Shown here: positions 29,384-37,485 of the stretch, piece by piece
How positions within the stretch are numbered: the first letter of the stretch is position 1
Layout: every line of letters begins with the position of its first letter
NCBI GenBank assembly: GCA_000227505.4
Contig: AGIF02000001.1
Location: 206,035 to 270,034 of the forward strand
Direction: 5' to 3'
Source: a gamma proteobacterium HIMB55
Lineage (GTDB): Bacteria; Pseudomonadota; Gammaproteobacteria; Pseudomonadales; Halieaceae
Length of the DNA: 64,000 nt
Translations under genes and position numbers: made by a program
Notes under the pieces: generated by a model
The model's input: only the letters and a program-made list of their open reading frames with translations
Database searches by the model: none
What the model was told of the DNA's origin: nothing

Positions 29384-29485
29384 GTGAATAGTAATATCCC
29401 TAGATGGTTCAACATAGCTAGCACAGCCATCACTTTTTCAGTCGTCATTTCAGTGATGTTTTACTCTGTAGGTTCGATGGTTTGA
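29384..29485 (+). CDS. Candidate single-span membrane micro-protein (33 residues)
   Basis: GTG start with GGAGG five bases upstream, 33 codons, TGA stop. The peptide starts MNSNIPRWFN and continues into a hydrophobic segment (residues about 13-33) that could span the membrane. The ribosome binding site is among the best in the window, which argues for translation, but no family is recognised. It could be a leader peptide for downstream control of nupC or of the next micro-ORF. Confidence 0.4.
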   Translation: MNSNIPRWFNIASTAITFSVVISVMFYSVGSMV

Positions 29486-29652
29486 AACAGCGTTCTCCGG
29501 GCAAAGGGCTGGTGCCTGCCGTCGTAGCCTTGGTGCTAATGACGCTCGCTACCGAGCGCGGTTTGTCTTCAACCAGCAGAAAGCCGGCATCGGCGCCGTC
29601 TCGCACAGTTGCAGCCGACTTTGTGGCTCCTGTGTTCATGGATACGCTTTAG
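29482..29652 (+). CDS. Candidate overlapping micro-ORF (56 residues)
   Basis: TTG start overlapping the previous stop as TTGA. It encodes MKQRSPGKGLVPAVVALVLM followed by a polar tail. The N-terminus looks like a basic start plus one membrane span. There is no independent ribosome binding site, so translation would rely on coupling. Low confidence; it may be a shadow. Confidence 0.25.
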   Translation: MKQRSPGKGLVPAVVALVLMTLATERGLSSTSRKPASAPSRTVAADFVAPVFMDTL

Positions 29653-29751
29653 CGCTATTTTGCTGACTGTCTGTTTGACTGCAGTGCTTCGCTCTCTCGG
29701 CGACGCACTGCCACACCCCAAGTATCAAACGTCACTTTTCTCAATTGTTGC

Positions 29752-29814
29752 AGCCATTACTGCGTTCATCGCCGCATAGCGCTTCAGCTAATCACCGAAA
29801 ACGCAGTAATGGCT
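29752..29814. repeat. 15-bp perfect inverted repeat upstream of nupC
   Basis: AGCCATTACTGCGTT (29752-29766) and AACGCAGTAATGGCT (29800-29814) are exact reverse complements separated by 33 bases. There is no T tract and no adjacent transposase. It lies 17 bases before the nupC start, so it would form a long stem-loop in the leader RNA or serve as an operator. Confidence 0.75.
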
Positions 29815-29831
29815 AACCATCGAGATTAAGT

Positions 29832-31118
29832 TTGGCCGACTCTTGGTTTCTCGGTATGGTTACGCCTTCGAATTCTTGGGGGCTTCCTATGCACAGCGTC
29901 ATCGGCATGTTGGTCATTGTGGCCTTCGCCTACGCGGTTTCATCCAATCGTGCGCAGGTTTCCTGGCGAACAGTTACTGTGGCCTTTGCAATCCAGTTTA
30001 CGGTCGGTGGTATTGCGCTCTTCACGTCCTGGGGCAACAAAGCGCTTAGCGCGGCGGCAGATGCCACGGGTGCCTTGTTGGGCTACTCCCGCGCCGGCAT
30101 TGATTTTATGTTTGGACAGTTGGCAGCCTATGACGGGCCCATCGGTTTTGTCTTTGCTGTGAATGTTTTGCCTGTGGTGGTTTTCTTTAGCGCCTTTATT
30201 GCCGTTATGTATCATCTTGGAATCATGATGTGGATCGTTCGCTTTTTGGGTGGCGGTCTGAGAAAGTTTTTGGGTACAAGCCACGCAGAGTCGATGTCGG
30301 CCGCTGCCAACATTTTTGTAGGGCAGGCCGAAGCGCCATTGGTGGTGAAACCCTTTATACCCGCGATGACACGCTCTGAGTTATTCGCGGTGATGGTGGG
30401 TGGCTTGTCGACTATCGCCGGGTCTGTGATGGCAGGTTACGTAGCCCTGGGGATTCCACTCGAGTACTTGGTAACGGCAAGCTTCATGGCGGCGCCCGGT
30501 GGTCTCATGATGGCGAAGTTGATCGAGCCCGAGACGGGAGAGCCTGTTGTACCAACGGCAGGTGATTCAACCACGACCCCGCGCTATGTGAATATCATTG
30601 ATGCAGCGGCTACGGGTGCACTCGACGGACTCCGAATGGCAGCAGCGATTGCGGCAATGCTCATCGCCTTTGTCGCACTTATCGCCTTGGTGAATGGAAT
30701 ACTGCAGTACTTTGGAACCTATGTGGGGTATAGCGACGTTACCCTTGAGATGATTCTAGGCGTTCTGCTGAGCCCTGTGGCTTGGGTATTGGGTGTGCCT
30801 TGGGGCGACGCGGCGACTGCCGGTAGCCTTATCGGTCAGAAGCTCATTCTCAATGAGTTCGTTGCCTATGTAGCCTTTTCTGATGTTAGCGACTCCATGG
30901 CGCCTGTCTCACAGGCGATCGTTATTTTCGCCCTCTGTGGTTTTGCCAACCTCTCTTCAATCGCAATATTGCTTGGCGGTCTCGGTGCGATTGCTCCTTC
31001 TCGGCGCGATGATATTTCGCGTTTAGGGGTGAGGGCGTTAATTGCGGCTACTCTGGCTAACCTCATGAATGCTGCACTCGCTGGATTCTTCTTGTCCCTG
31101 CCGGGGGCTGCAGGCTGA
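29832..31118 (+). CDS. Concentrative nucleoside transporter (NupC family)
   Basis: Inner-membrane cation-coupled nucleoside symporter. The 428 residues carry NupC/CNT features: a gate domain with about ten hydrophobic spans, the conserved FVGQAEAPLVVKPFI loop, TRSELFAVMVGGLSTIAGSVM and the C-terminal LIGQKLILNEFVAY and CGFANLSSIAILLGGLG motifs. The start is uncertain: TTG at 29832 is used here, while ATG at 29856 or 29889 (MHSVIGMLVI) would also leave a complete family N-terminus. The upstream 15-bp inverted repeat may control it. The next gene starts 2 bases after its stop. Confidence 0.9.
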   Translation: MADSWFLGMVTPSNSWGLPMHSVIGMLVIVAFAYAVSSNRAQVSWRTVTVAFAIQFTVGGIALFTSWGNKALSAAADATGALLGYSRAGIDFMFGQLAAYDGPIGFVFAVNVLPVVVFFSAFIAVMYHLGIMMWIVRFLGGGLRKFLGTSHAESMSAAANIFVGQAEAPLVVKPFIPAMTRSELFAVMVGGLSTIAGSVMAGYVALGIPLEYLVTASFMAAPGGLMMAKLIEPETGEPVVPTAGDSTTTPRYVNIIDAAATGALDGLRMAAAIAAMLIAFVALIALVNGILQYFGTYVGYSDVTLEMILGVLLSPVAWVLGVPWGDAATAGSLIGQKLILNEFVAYVAFSDVSDSMAPVSQAIVIFALCGFANLSSIAILLGGLGAIAPSRRDDISRLGVRALIAATLANLMNAALAGFFLSLPGAAG

Positions 31119-31120
31119 TT

Positions 31121-31972
31121 ATGAGAACTCAGCTACCTCGAGAGCTTCCGTTAATTGATTTCACTGAAGAGGGTGCCGGTCAGGCATTCTTCGATAGTCT
31201 CGCGTCTTTTGGTTTTGCGACGCTGATCAACCACCCGTTGGATATGCGGCGAGTCGAGCGCATTTACACGAGCTGGCGTGACTATTTTGCCGAGGGCGTA
31301 GGGTCAGATTTCGAAATGGACCCTGAGCGCCAAGATGGTTACTTCGCGCTTGAGCAAGCCGAGAGCGCTAAGGGGCAAGTCCTTCGCGACCACAAAGAGT
31401 ACTTTCAATTCTACAATTGGGGCCGATGCCCCGAGCACTTAAAGCAAGATCTGAGTGATCATTTTGATGATTGCGTTGGCTTCGCCTCGACCTTGCTCCG
31501 TTGGGTGGCTGATCACCTTCCCAATGACGTTGCACACGCTCTTTCAATGCCTCTGGAAGATATGATTCATAAGAGTGCTCAGTCGATGTTGCGCGTCTTG
31601 CATTACCCGCCAGTTCCCGAGGGTTCAGCGCTTCCTCGAGCTGCGGCACACGAGGACATCAATCTGCTGACGATTCTGCCGGCGTCTGACGGCCCTGGCT
31701 TGGAGCTTCAGTTACAAAGCGGCGATTGGATCGAGGTGGTCAACCGACCATCACAAGTTGTTGTGAACATAGGGGACATGCTGCAAGAGGCGACAGGAGG
31801 GTATCTCCGCTCCACCACCCACCGCGTGGCAGCGACTGACCCAGCGGTCTTACAGCGAGGGCGAATGTCCTTGCCGCTGTTTCTACACCCGCGCCCGGAC
31901 GTTGTGCTTTCAGAGCGCTACACGGCTGATGCGTATCTTCAGCAGCGCTTGCACGAGCTAGGTGTTATCTGA
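31121..31972 (+). CDS. 2-oxoglutarate/Fe(II)-dependent oxygenase (isopenicillin N synthase-like)
   Basis: Non-haem iron dioxygenase of the IPNS-like fold. The 283 residues have an N-terminal DIOX_N-type segment (LPLIDF) and the iron triad H177, D179 (AAHEDINLLTIL) and H234 (STTHRVAA). A 2-oxoglutarate/substrate-binding R248-S250 pair lies in RGRMSLPLF. It is coupled closely to nupC, suggesting a role in purine/pyrimidine or nucleoside catabolism (compare xanthine or thymine hydroxylases), but that is only contextual. The 3' end overlaps the convergent DMT gene by 15 bases. Confidence 0.88.
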   Translation: MRTQLPRELPLIDFTEEGAGQAFFDSLASFGFATLINHPLDMRRVERIYTSWRDYFAEGVGSDFEMDPERQDGYFALEQAESAKGQVLRDHKEYFQFYNWGRCPEHLKQDLSDHFDDCVGFASTLLRWVADHLPNDVAHALSMPLEDMIHKSAQSMLRVLHYPPVPEGSALPRAAAHEDINLLTILPASDGPGLELQLQSGDWIEVVNRPSQVVVNIGDMLQEATGGYLRSTTHRVAATDPAVLQRGRMSLPLFLHPRPDVVLSERYTADAYLQQRLHELGVI

Positions 31973-32890
31973 GCTCGCGTCCTTTCTGTTGCTTACAGCC
32001 TGCTGACCGGCAAGACCCGCCAAGATAAATACGAGTCCCGTTAACGTGCTTGCGGCTACAGGCTCTCCTAAGACGGTGGCAATGAAGACGAGAGAGAGCG
32101 GCGGTGCCAGGAATATGAGACTGCTCACCCGAATGGGCGTATCGGTCAGCTGCATAGCTTTCATCCAAAGCACGAACGCTACGCCCATCTCAAACAGGCC
32201 GACGTAGATACCCCCGAGAACGGTGCCTACGTTTAAGTGCGGCAGGCTACCCGTTGCACTCAAGATCATCCAAAGAACGGGCACAGCCATCGAGAAATTT
32301 ATAAGAAGTGCTAGTTCGGGGTCGACTTGATCGCGCTCGACCGTTCGCGTGTTGATGACCCAGGATAGTCCCCATAAAACGGTTGATCCGATTGCAAGCA
32401 TGACACCAGTGATGTTTTCAAATTCAAAGCCCGCAAGGTTGCCATCGGTGACAATAATCAGGATGCCCACATAGCTGAGAAGCGCAAGAGATACCTCAAC
32501 AAATGAGGGTAAGGAGCGTGAGAAGCAGGCGGCGATAAAGGGAAGTGTCAGTCCCCAGGTGTAATTGATGGCCATGGCGTCCTGCGCCGGAAGTAAGTCG
32601 TAGGCAGTGAATAGCACCCAGTAAAACAGCGCTGGGTTGAGAAAGCCTAGGGCCAAGCACCGAGTCATGGTTGCACTCGATATCTGCTTAAGTTGCGAGA
32701 GCCTTCCGAGGTACATCAGCCTCGCTGCGAAGAAGATCCATGAGACCGTTGCGGCCAGCGCGATGAGCTGCATCGGTGAGCTGAATTCGAGCGCGCACTT
32801 AAATGCAGTGGCCATTGTGCTCCAAAGACCAACGGCACCTAATCCGAAGGCGAGCGCGAGGCTATTTGTTGAAGAGTCTCTTTGTGGCAT
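31958..32890 (-). CDS. EamA/DMT-family transporter
   Basis: Ten-span drug/metabolite transporter superfamily protein of the inner membrane, 310 residues, with two EamA repeats (each about 130 residues; GLGAVGLWSTMATAFK in the first, GSTVLWGLSWVINTR in the second). Substrates of this family range from amino acids to nucleobases. It is convergent with the oxygenase and divergent from the gamma-carbonic-anhydrase-like gene. The specificity cannot be read. Confidence 0.88.
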   Translation of the reverse strand: MPQRDSSTNSLALAFGLGAVGLWSTMATAFKCALEFSSPMQLIALAATVSWIFFAARLMYLGRLSQLKQISSATMTRCLALGFLNPALFYWVLFTAYDLLPAQDAMAINYTWGLTLPFIAACFSRSLPSFVEVSLALLSYVGILIIVTDGNLAGFEFENITGVMLAIGSTVLWGLSWVINTRTVERDQVDPELALLINFSMAVPVLWMILSATGSLPHLNVGTVLGGIYVGLFEMGVAFVLWMKAMQLTDTPIRVSSLIFLAPPLSLVFIATVLGEPVAASTLTGLVFILAGLAGQQAVSNRKDASSDNT

Positions 32891-32966
32891 TGGTTCGGAC
32901 TGTATTCCTCGTGACTCAATGAGTAGACTCGATCCGTATTCGAAGCCTATTCAAGAGGAGCCAACA

Positions 32967-33515
32967 ATGGGCCACATCAGCAAAAATGTCACCCTCGATA
33001 ACCCAGCCTACATCCACGAGTCGGCGTGGTTATATGGGAAGGTCACTATTGGCCCGGGAGCCTCGGTATGGCCTAACGTTGTGACGCGTGCTGAAACGTA
33101 TGAAATTCGCATTGGTGCACGAACCAACATCCAAGATTTTGTCATGATCCATGTCGGTGCGGCCTCGCCAACGATTGTTGGGGAAGACTGCTCTATTACG
33201 CATCACGCAACGCTTCATGGCTGCACGATTGGAGATCGCTGTCTAATCGGTATCAACGCCACCATCATGGATGGCGCTAAGATCGGCAATAACTGCATCG
33301 TTGCAGGCCACACGATTGTCACCGAGGGTAGTGAATTTCCTGACAACACCATTATTGCAGGCGTGCCTGGTAAGGCAGTCGCGACACGGGATTGTGGTGA
33401 TGCAAACCTCGTGAACGCGAAGTTCTACAGCGCAATGGCGGCAAGCTACGCCGAGGGAGAGGACCGACTATCAAAAGAAAAGGTCGACGAGGTCCTGAGT
33501 TCAATAGGCTCCTAA
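32967..33515 (+). CDS. Gamma-carbonic-anhydrase-like hexapeptide-repeat protein
   Basis: Left-handed beta-helix protein of 182 residues with repeated hexapeptides from about residue 24. Candidate zinc ligands are H62 (IHVG), H79/H80 (ITHHAT) and H84 (LHGCTIGD), in the YrdA/PaaY/CaiE family layout. True CA activity is uncertain in this family. The start ATG at 32967 with GAGGAG upstream is clear; an open extension back to 32637 runs antisense through the DMT gene and is rejected. It lies just before the rhodanese-SulP-CA block, suggesting a link with inorganic carbon, though it is on the opposite strand. Confidence 0.88.
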   Translation: MGHISKNVTLDNPAYIHESAWLYGKVTIGPGASVWPNVVTRAETYEIRIGARTNIQDFVMIHVGAASPTIVGEDCSITHHATLHGCTIGDRCLIGINATIMDGAKIGNNCIVAGHTIVTEGSEFPDNTIIAGVPGKAVATRDCGDANLVNAKFYSAMAASYAEGEDRLSKEKVDEVLSSIGS

Positions 33516-33590
33516 AGCCGTAAATAATTAAAACGCGAGAGCAGTGCGCGCGTTTTGGTGCACTTCAATATCAGACTGATATCGAGAGGC

Positions 33591-34004
33591 TCAGGACTTG
33601 GGCGCTTCGAGCGCCTCCTCAAGCTTGCTCATAGCGCCACCATCGAAAACCAGTTTGAAGCCCGCGGCTTTAAGCAGTGTTTTTGCTTGTGCCGAGCGTC
33701 TTCCGCTTCTGCAATAAACGATGACTTCCTCATCCAGCTCGACGCCCATGTCGAGCAAGGTTCCGGGTAATCCTTGCACGGGGTGATTCACTGCACCGTC
33801 GAGCGCACCACCGCCGAACTCGCGCTCTGTTCTCACGTCGACTATGACAGGCGAGGACAGCCCTTCGCGAATGATCTCAAGGTCGTTTGCCCAGGCAGTA
33901 CTAATGCCTAAAGTAAGCGTCGAAATGAGGGCAACAAAAAAGGCGCCCAATGGCGCCTTCACAGCAAAAGCGCGACGAGTCATTTGCCGCGCGTTCGTGT
34001 TCAT
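33591..34004 (-). CDS. Exported rhodanese-domain protein
   Basis: 137-residue protein with an N-terminal Tat-like or Sec signal (MTRRAFAVKAPLG, cleavage near AWA-ND) and a single rhodanese domain. The candidate sulfur-carrying cysteine is in the loop VYCRSGRRS (C98). Probably periplasmic sulfur transfer or a persulfide-binding role. The ATG at 34004 falls two bases after the SulP stop; a start at 34025 would overlap it. It is the last gene of a carbonic anhydrase-SulP-rhodanese operon. Confidence 0.85.
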   Translation of the reverse strand: MNTNARQMTRRAFAVKAPLGAFFVALISTLTLGISTAWANDLEIIREGLSSPVIVDVRTEREFGGGALDGAVNHPVQGLPGTLLDMGVELDEEVIVYCRSGRRSAQAKTLLKAAGFKLVFDGGAMSKLEEALEAPKS

Positions 34005-34006
34005 GC

Positions 34007-35629
34007 TCAGTCTTCTTTGATCCATGTGCTTGCCGCTGTTAACGCTTCGATGCGATTAGCATACTGCATATCAGAAGAGAGGTGGTCGGTTACACCAAGC
34101 CCCGCCAGAACCTCTGCCACTTCTTCGCGAACCCCACAGGCGTAGATCCGCTTACCTGCTGAGTGCGCATCCACAGTAATCGTCTCGACAGCGCGCGCTG
34201 CGGAAACATCCATAAAAGTCACTTGGCTGAAGTCCAGGAGTAGTGCTTTGTGGTCGTTACGGCCAACGCGCTCGCGCACTTGGTGACCAAGGTCAGCGGC
34301 TGCACCAAAGCTCAATGGGCCACCGAAATCGAACATTGTGATGTCGCCTTTGATGTCGCTGTAGATGGCGGCTTCCTCGTCGCTGAGGCTGTGGTTTTCC
34401 TCGCCGTCAGCACCGCTTGCTTTACGCAGCTGCTCGTCAGCGATCTGCTTCACGAATGCCAAGGCCGCTATCACAACACCCGCCAATACTGCCGTGATGA
34501 GGTCCACAAACACGGTCAGGCCAAGTACCAACGCCATCAGCATGAGGTCGAAGCGTGGGCCTTTGTGTGCACGTTTTAGGTATGCGACGTCGATGATGTC
34601 GTAGCCCACTTTAACCAAAATACCCGCAAGTACTGCGTGTGGGATCTTTTCGGCAAGAGGCGCGAGTACGACGACAACCGCTAACAGCAGTACGCTGTGA
34701 AGCATGCCCGAAATTTTGGTGCTACCGCCGGTTCTAATATTGACCACTGTTCGCATAGTCGCACCGGCACCGGGAATTCCGCCAAAGAAACCGGCAACCG
34801 TGTTACCAACGCCCTGACCGATCAACTCGCGGTTCGAGTTGTGACGGGTGCGCGTCATGTTGTCGGCAACGAGCGAGGTCAACAGCGAATCAATCGCCCC
34901 CAAGACGGCCAAAATGAACGCGGCCTCGAAGATGATAATCGCAGTGTCAGACTCGATGGTGGGAACCACAAACCCGGGGAGCCCTGTTGGAATGTCACCT
35001 AGGATGGGAAGGCCTTCGATGTAAAGACCAATCACGGTTCCGGTAATCAATGCCGCGAGCGGCGCAGGCACAACCTTGCCCCATGTCGCAGGCCACTTGA
35101 ACACCATGCCGAGCGTTAATAAACCAACGAATAGCGCACCCCAATGAGGGTCAGCAACTGCGGTTGGTACTTCCATCAATGCCGGAATTGTGCCGCTGCC
35201 CTCGGGCTCATGGCCAAACAGGCGCGCGAGCTGGAGGGCGATGATGATGCAGCCAATGCCGCTCATGAAGCCAGATACAACGGGGTAGGGCACAAGACGA
35301 ATGTATTGCCCGAATCCAAGAACACCGAAAGCAATCTGAATGATGCCTGCCAGCACAACGGTGGCAAAAACGAGGGAAGGATCACCGCTTAGCGATGAAA
35401 ATACGCCAGCAAAGACCACAACCATGGGGCCTGTGGGGCCTGTGATCTGCGAACCGGTGCCACCGAACAGCGCGGCAAAGAAACCGACGATGATGGCGCC
35501 GTAAACACCTGCTATAGGACCCGCACCCGAGGCTTCACCGAAGGCAAGCGCCAGTGGGAGAGCGACGACACCAGCCGTTAGGCCGCCATAGAAATCGCCG
35601 CGAAGGTTACTCGTATCAAAAAATTTCAT
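34007..35629 (-). CDS. SulP family anion transporter with STAS domain
   Basis: Inner-membrane SLC26/SulP transporter: about 14 membrane spans (residues 1 to about 400), then a cytoplasmic STAS domain near 430-535 (LLLDFSQVTFMDVSA, which contains the anti-sigma-antagonist-like Asp-x-Ser region). Location directly downstream of a beta-carbonic anhydrase and with a divergent LysR regulator suggests bicarbonate rather than sulfate as substrate, like BicA-type transporters. That is inferred from context. Length is 540. Confidence 0.9.
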   Translation of the reverse strand: MKFFDTSNLRGDFYGGLTAGVVALPLALAFGEASGAGPIAGVYGAIIVGFFAALFGGTGSQITGPTGPMVVVFAGVFSSLSGDPSLVFATVVLAGIIQIAFGVLGFGQYIRLVPYPVVSGFMSGIGCIIIALQLARLFGHEPEGSGTIPALMEVPTAVADPHWGALFVGLLTLGMVFKWPATWGKVVPAPLAALITGTVIGLYIEGLPILGDIPTGLPGFVVPTIESDTAIIIFEAAFILAVLGAIDSLLTSLVADNMTRTRHNSNRELIGQGVGNTVAGFFGGIPGAGATMRTVVNIRTGGSTKISGMLHSVLLLAVVVVLAPLAEKIPHAVLAGILVKVGYDIIDVAYLKRAHKGPRFDLMLMALVLGLTVFVDLITAVLAGVVIAALAFVKQIADEQLRKASGADGEENHSLSDEEAAIYSDIKGDITMFDFGGPLSFGAAADLGHQVRERVGRNDHKALLLDFSQVTFMDVSAARAVETITVDAHSAGKRIYACGVREEVAEVLAGLGVTDHLSSDMQYANRIEALTAASTWIKED

Positions 35630-35669
35630 ATCTCTTTAGCTCGTAGTGAACGTTCGATGAAAATTCGTT

Positions 35670-36281
35670 TTACTGGACGATCGATTTGAAGCTGTCGGTC
35701 TCAGCGTCGTAAGCGGTCACATCACCTTCTCCGATGTGATACACCCAGCCGTGTACGTCGATATCGCCTGCAGCCAGTCGCGCAGCAACCGCTGGGTGGC
35801 TATTGAGGTGAGCCATCTGCAAAACGACGTTGCGTTCAGTTGCAGTGAGGAGATCAACCTGTCCTTCACCTTGAGTGGCTTCAGCGGCTTTGACGGCGGC
35901 GCGTGAGTTGTCTACCCAGTCTTGAACGCGAGGAATGGCGTCCAGGTTTTGAGGAGCCATGGCACCCTTGATCGCACCACAGTCAGTGTGACCACAGATC
36001 ACGATGTGCTTAACGCCAAGAACGGCCGTTGCAAATTCAATCGAGGCCGTTGTTCCTTCGATGTTCTTGCTGTGTGGTGGCACAACGTTGCCTGCGTTTC
36101 GGCAAACAAACAGCTCGCCTGGCATGGTCTGTGTAATCATCGCAGGGTCAATCCGCGAGTCCGCACAGGTAATGAAGAGAACATCGGGGCTCTGACCCGT
36201 AGCGAGCTTGTCAAACAGCGCCTGGTGCTCAGGCACAACTTCTGATTTGAACTTGGCGACGCCATCGATCAATTTTTGCAC
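35670..36281 (-). CDS. Beta-class carbonic anhydrase
   Basis: Zinc enzyme interconverting CO2 and bicarbonate. The 203 residues have the catalytic dyad and ligands C39, D41 and R43 (TCADSRIDP), H98 and C101 (GHTDCGAIKGA). It begins the carbonic anhydrase-SulP-rhodanese operon, 40 bases before the transporter. The pairing suggests an inorganic-carbon supply module for carboxylating enzymes in a heterotroph or photoheterotroph. The upstream region shared with the LysR gene has clear palindromes. Confidence 0.94.
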   Translation of the reverse strand: MQKLIDGVAKFKSEVVPEHQALFDKLATGQSPDVLFITCADSRIDPAMITQTMPGELFVCRNAGNVVPPHSKNIEGTTASIEFATAVLGVKHIVICGHTDCGAIKGAMAPQNLDAIPRVQDWVDNSRAAVKAAEATQGEGQVDLLTATERNVVLQMAHLNSHPAVAARLAAGDIDVHGWVYHIGEGDVTAYDAETDSFKSIVQ

Positions 36282-36340
36282 GTCTAAAACTCCTAAAAGT
36301 GTGTGTGGGTTTGTTACGTGCGCACTCTATTGATTAGATG

Positions 36341-36419
36341 CGATAGTTGTTACTAATATATCGATATCTTTTGATAGTAAAAATCTATCACCCACTTTTT
36401 AACAGTTTTTCGATAGTTG
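36341..36419. promoter_or_regulatory. Candidate LysR operator region between carbonic anhydrase and regulator genes
   Basis: An inverted repeat TGATAG-N7-CTATCA (36372-36390) sits between two direct copies of CGATAGTTG (36341-36349 and 36411-36419). An ATTAG/CTAAT inverted pair (36333-36355) overlaps the first copy. The layout fits multi-site LysR autoregulation of divergent promoters. Confidence 0.55.
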
Positions 36420-36467
36420 GTGCTAGTTACGCGAACTTATGCCGTGGTGCGAAGAGGCCATGTAGTT

Positions 36468-37406
36468 ATGGAACCCAAACTTAACGTTAGCTTGCGACAG
36501 CTCGAGTACTTCAAGGCCATCGGGGAGGTCGGGAGCTTTCGAGGAGCAGCTGAACGACTCGGCGTAACCCAGCCCACGCTAACCGCGCAGATCGCAGCGC
36601 TTGAGGAATCAATTGGGGTTAAGTTGTTCGAGCGAACGCGTTCAGGCGCAACACCCACTGTGGCTGCAAGAGAGTTGATGCCTGTCTGCAACCGCATCCA
36701 AGAAGAGGTCCAGAGTTTTGTTGATACGGCACATGGCTTTAGCGGGGGCGTTGCAGGGACCTACCGTATTGGTGTGACGCCGACACTGGGTCCCTACCTC
36801 TTACCGCAAGTGTTACCGGAAATTCACTCGCGTTTTCAGGAGTTGCGGTTGTTCGTACGCGAGGGTGTTCCAGCAGAATTGAGCCAAGATCTCAGGGGTG
36901 CCAAACACGATCTTATTCTCTCAACACAGCCCATTGCCGAAACCGGTTTAGAGATAAGTCCACTGTTTCGCGAACCATTGAAACTTGTCATCCCACTCGA
37001 TCATAAGTTGGCGCATAAGAAAGTGATCAACCGAATGGATCTGGTTGGAGAGGAGGTGCTCACGCTGGACGAGCAGCACCTGTATCACCGTCAGGTGACC
37101 GAGCTCTGCCAAACACTTGGCGCCACAACGCGTCGAGACTTCGAGGGCACCTCCTTGGATACGCTGCGGCAAATGGTGGTAATGGGCATGGGGATTACCT
37201 TTCTACCTTCGCTGTATGTTGCCTCCGAGATTCGAGACACCGACCCGCTCCGTGTGGCAGATGTGTTCGGCGTTAATATGTATCGAGATCACGCGCTGGC
37301 GTGGCGCAGTCGATCACCCGCTCGTCCACTCTTTAGGCGGCTGGCGCAAACGATTAGAGAACTCATCCCGCAAACCTCAGGGAGTGAACTCCGCCTGCTG
37401 TACTAG
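36468..37406 (+). CDS. LysR-family transcriptional regulator
   Basis: DNA-binding regulator with the N-terminal winged helix-turn-helix (LNVSLRQLEYFKAI, GSFRGAAERLGVTQPTLTAQ; residues 5-62) and a C-terminal periplasmic-binding-fold effector domain. ATG 36468 with GAAGAGG upstream gives 312 residues; the longer frame from 36417 adds 17 unlikely residues. The sequence resembles the OxyR-like branch (MGMGITFLPSLY), but no cysteine pair as in OxyR is obvious. It is divergent from the carbonic anhydrase operon and probably controls it. Confidence 0.88.
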   Translation: MEPKLNVSLRQLEYFKAIGEVGSFRGAAERLGVTQPTLTAQIAALEESIGVKLFERTRSGATPTVAARELMPVCNRIQEEVQSFVDTAHGFSGGVAGTYRIGVTPTLGPYLLPQVLPEIHSRFQELRLFVREGVPAELSQDLRGAKHDLILSTQPIAETGLEISPLFREPLKLVIPLDHKLAHKKVINRMDLVGEEVLTLDEQHLYHRQVTELCQTLGATTRRDFEGTSLDTLRQMVVMGMGITFLPSLYVASEIRDTDPLRVADVFGVNMYRDHALAWRSRSPARPLFRRLAQTIRELIPQTSGSELRLLY

Positions 37407-37485
37407 TACCATTTGCTTCGTTCTTTGCGAGTCGCTTGCAGCGAAGTTACGCCAACTATAGGCTCTTACTATTTACCGCTGTAGA

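Larger units (their letters stand above)
29221..29831. other. 610-base gap between the TonB receptor and nupC: AT-rich leader, micro-ORFs, inverted repeats
   Basis: The first 120 bases are strikingly AT-rich compared with the neighbouring genes. They are followed by competing GTTACC/GGTAAC elements, a 33-codon ORF with a strong ribosome binding site (29384-29485), an overlapping 56-codon ORF (29482-29652), and a 15-bp perfect inverted repeat at 29752-29814. No known gene family is recognised. Confidence 0.6.

Noticed and set aside
29384-29652. Idea that the micro-ORFs encode light-harvesting (PufA/PufB-type) subunits
   Set aside because: No bacteriochlorophyll-ligating histidine is present in the hydrophobic segments, and no other photosynthesis gene lies nearby.
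29752-29814. Inverted repeats as ends of an insertion sequence or MITE
   Set aside because: The arms enclose only 33 bases, with no transposase and no target-site duplication seen.
32637-32966. Upstream extension of the gamma-carbonic-anhydrase-like gene
   Set aside because: It runs antisense through the DMT transporter gene; the ATG at 32967 has GAGGAG and matches the family start.
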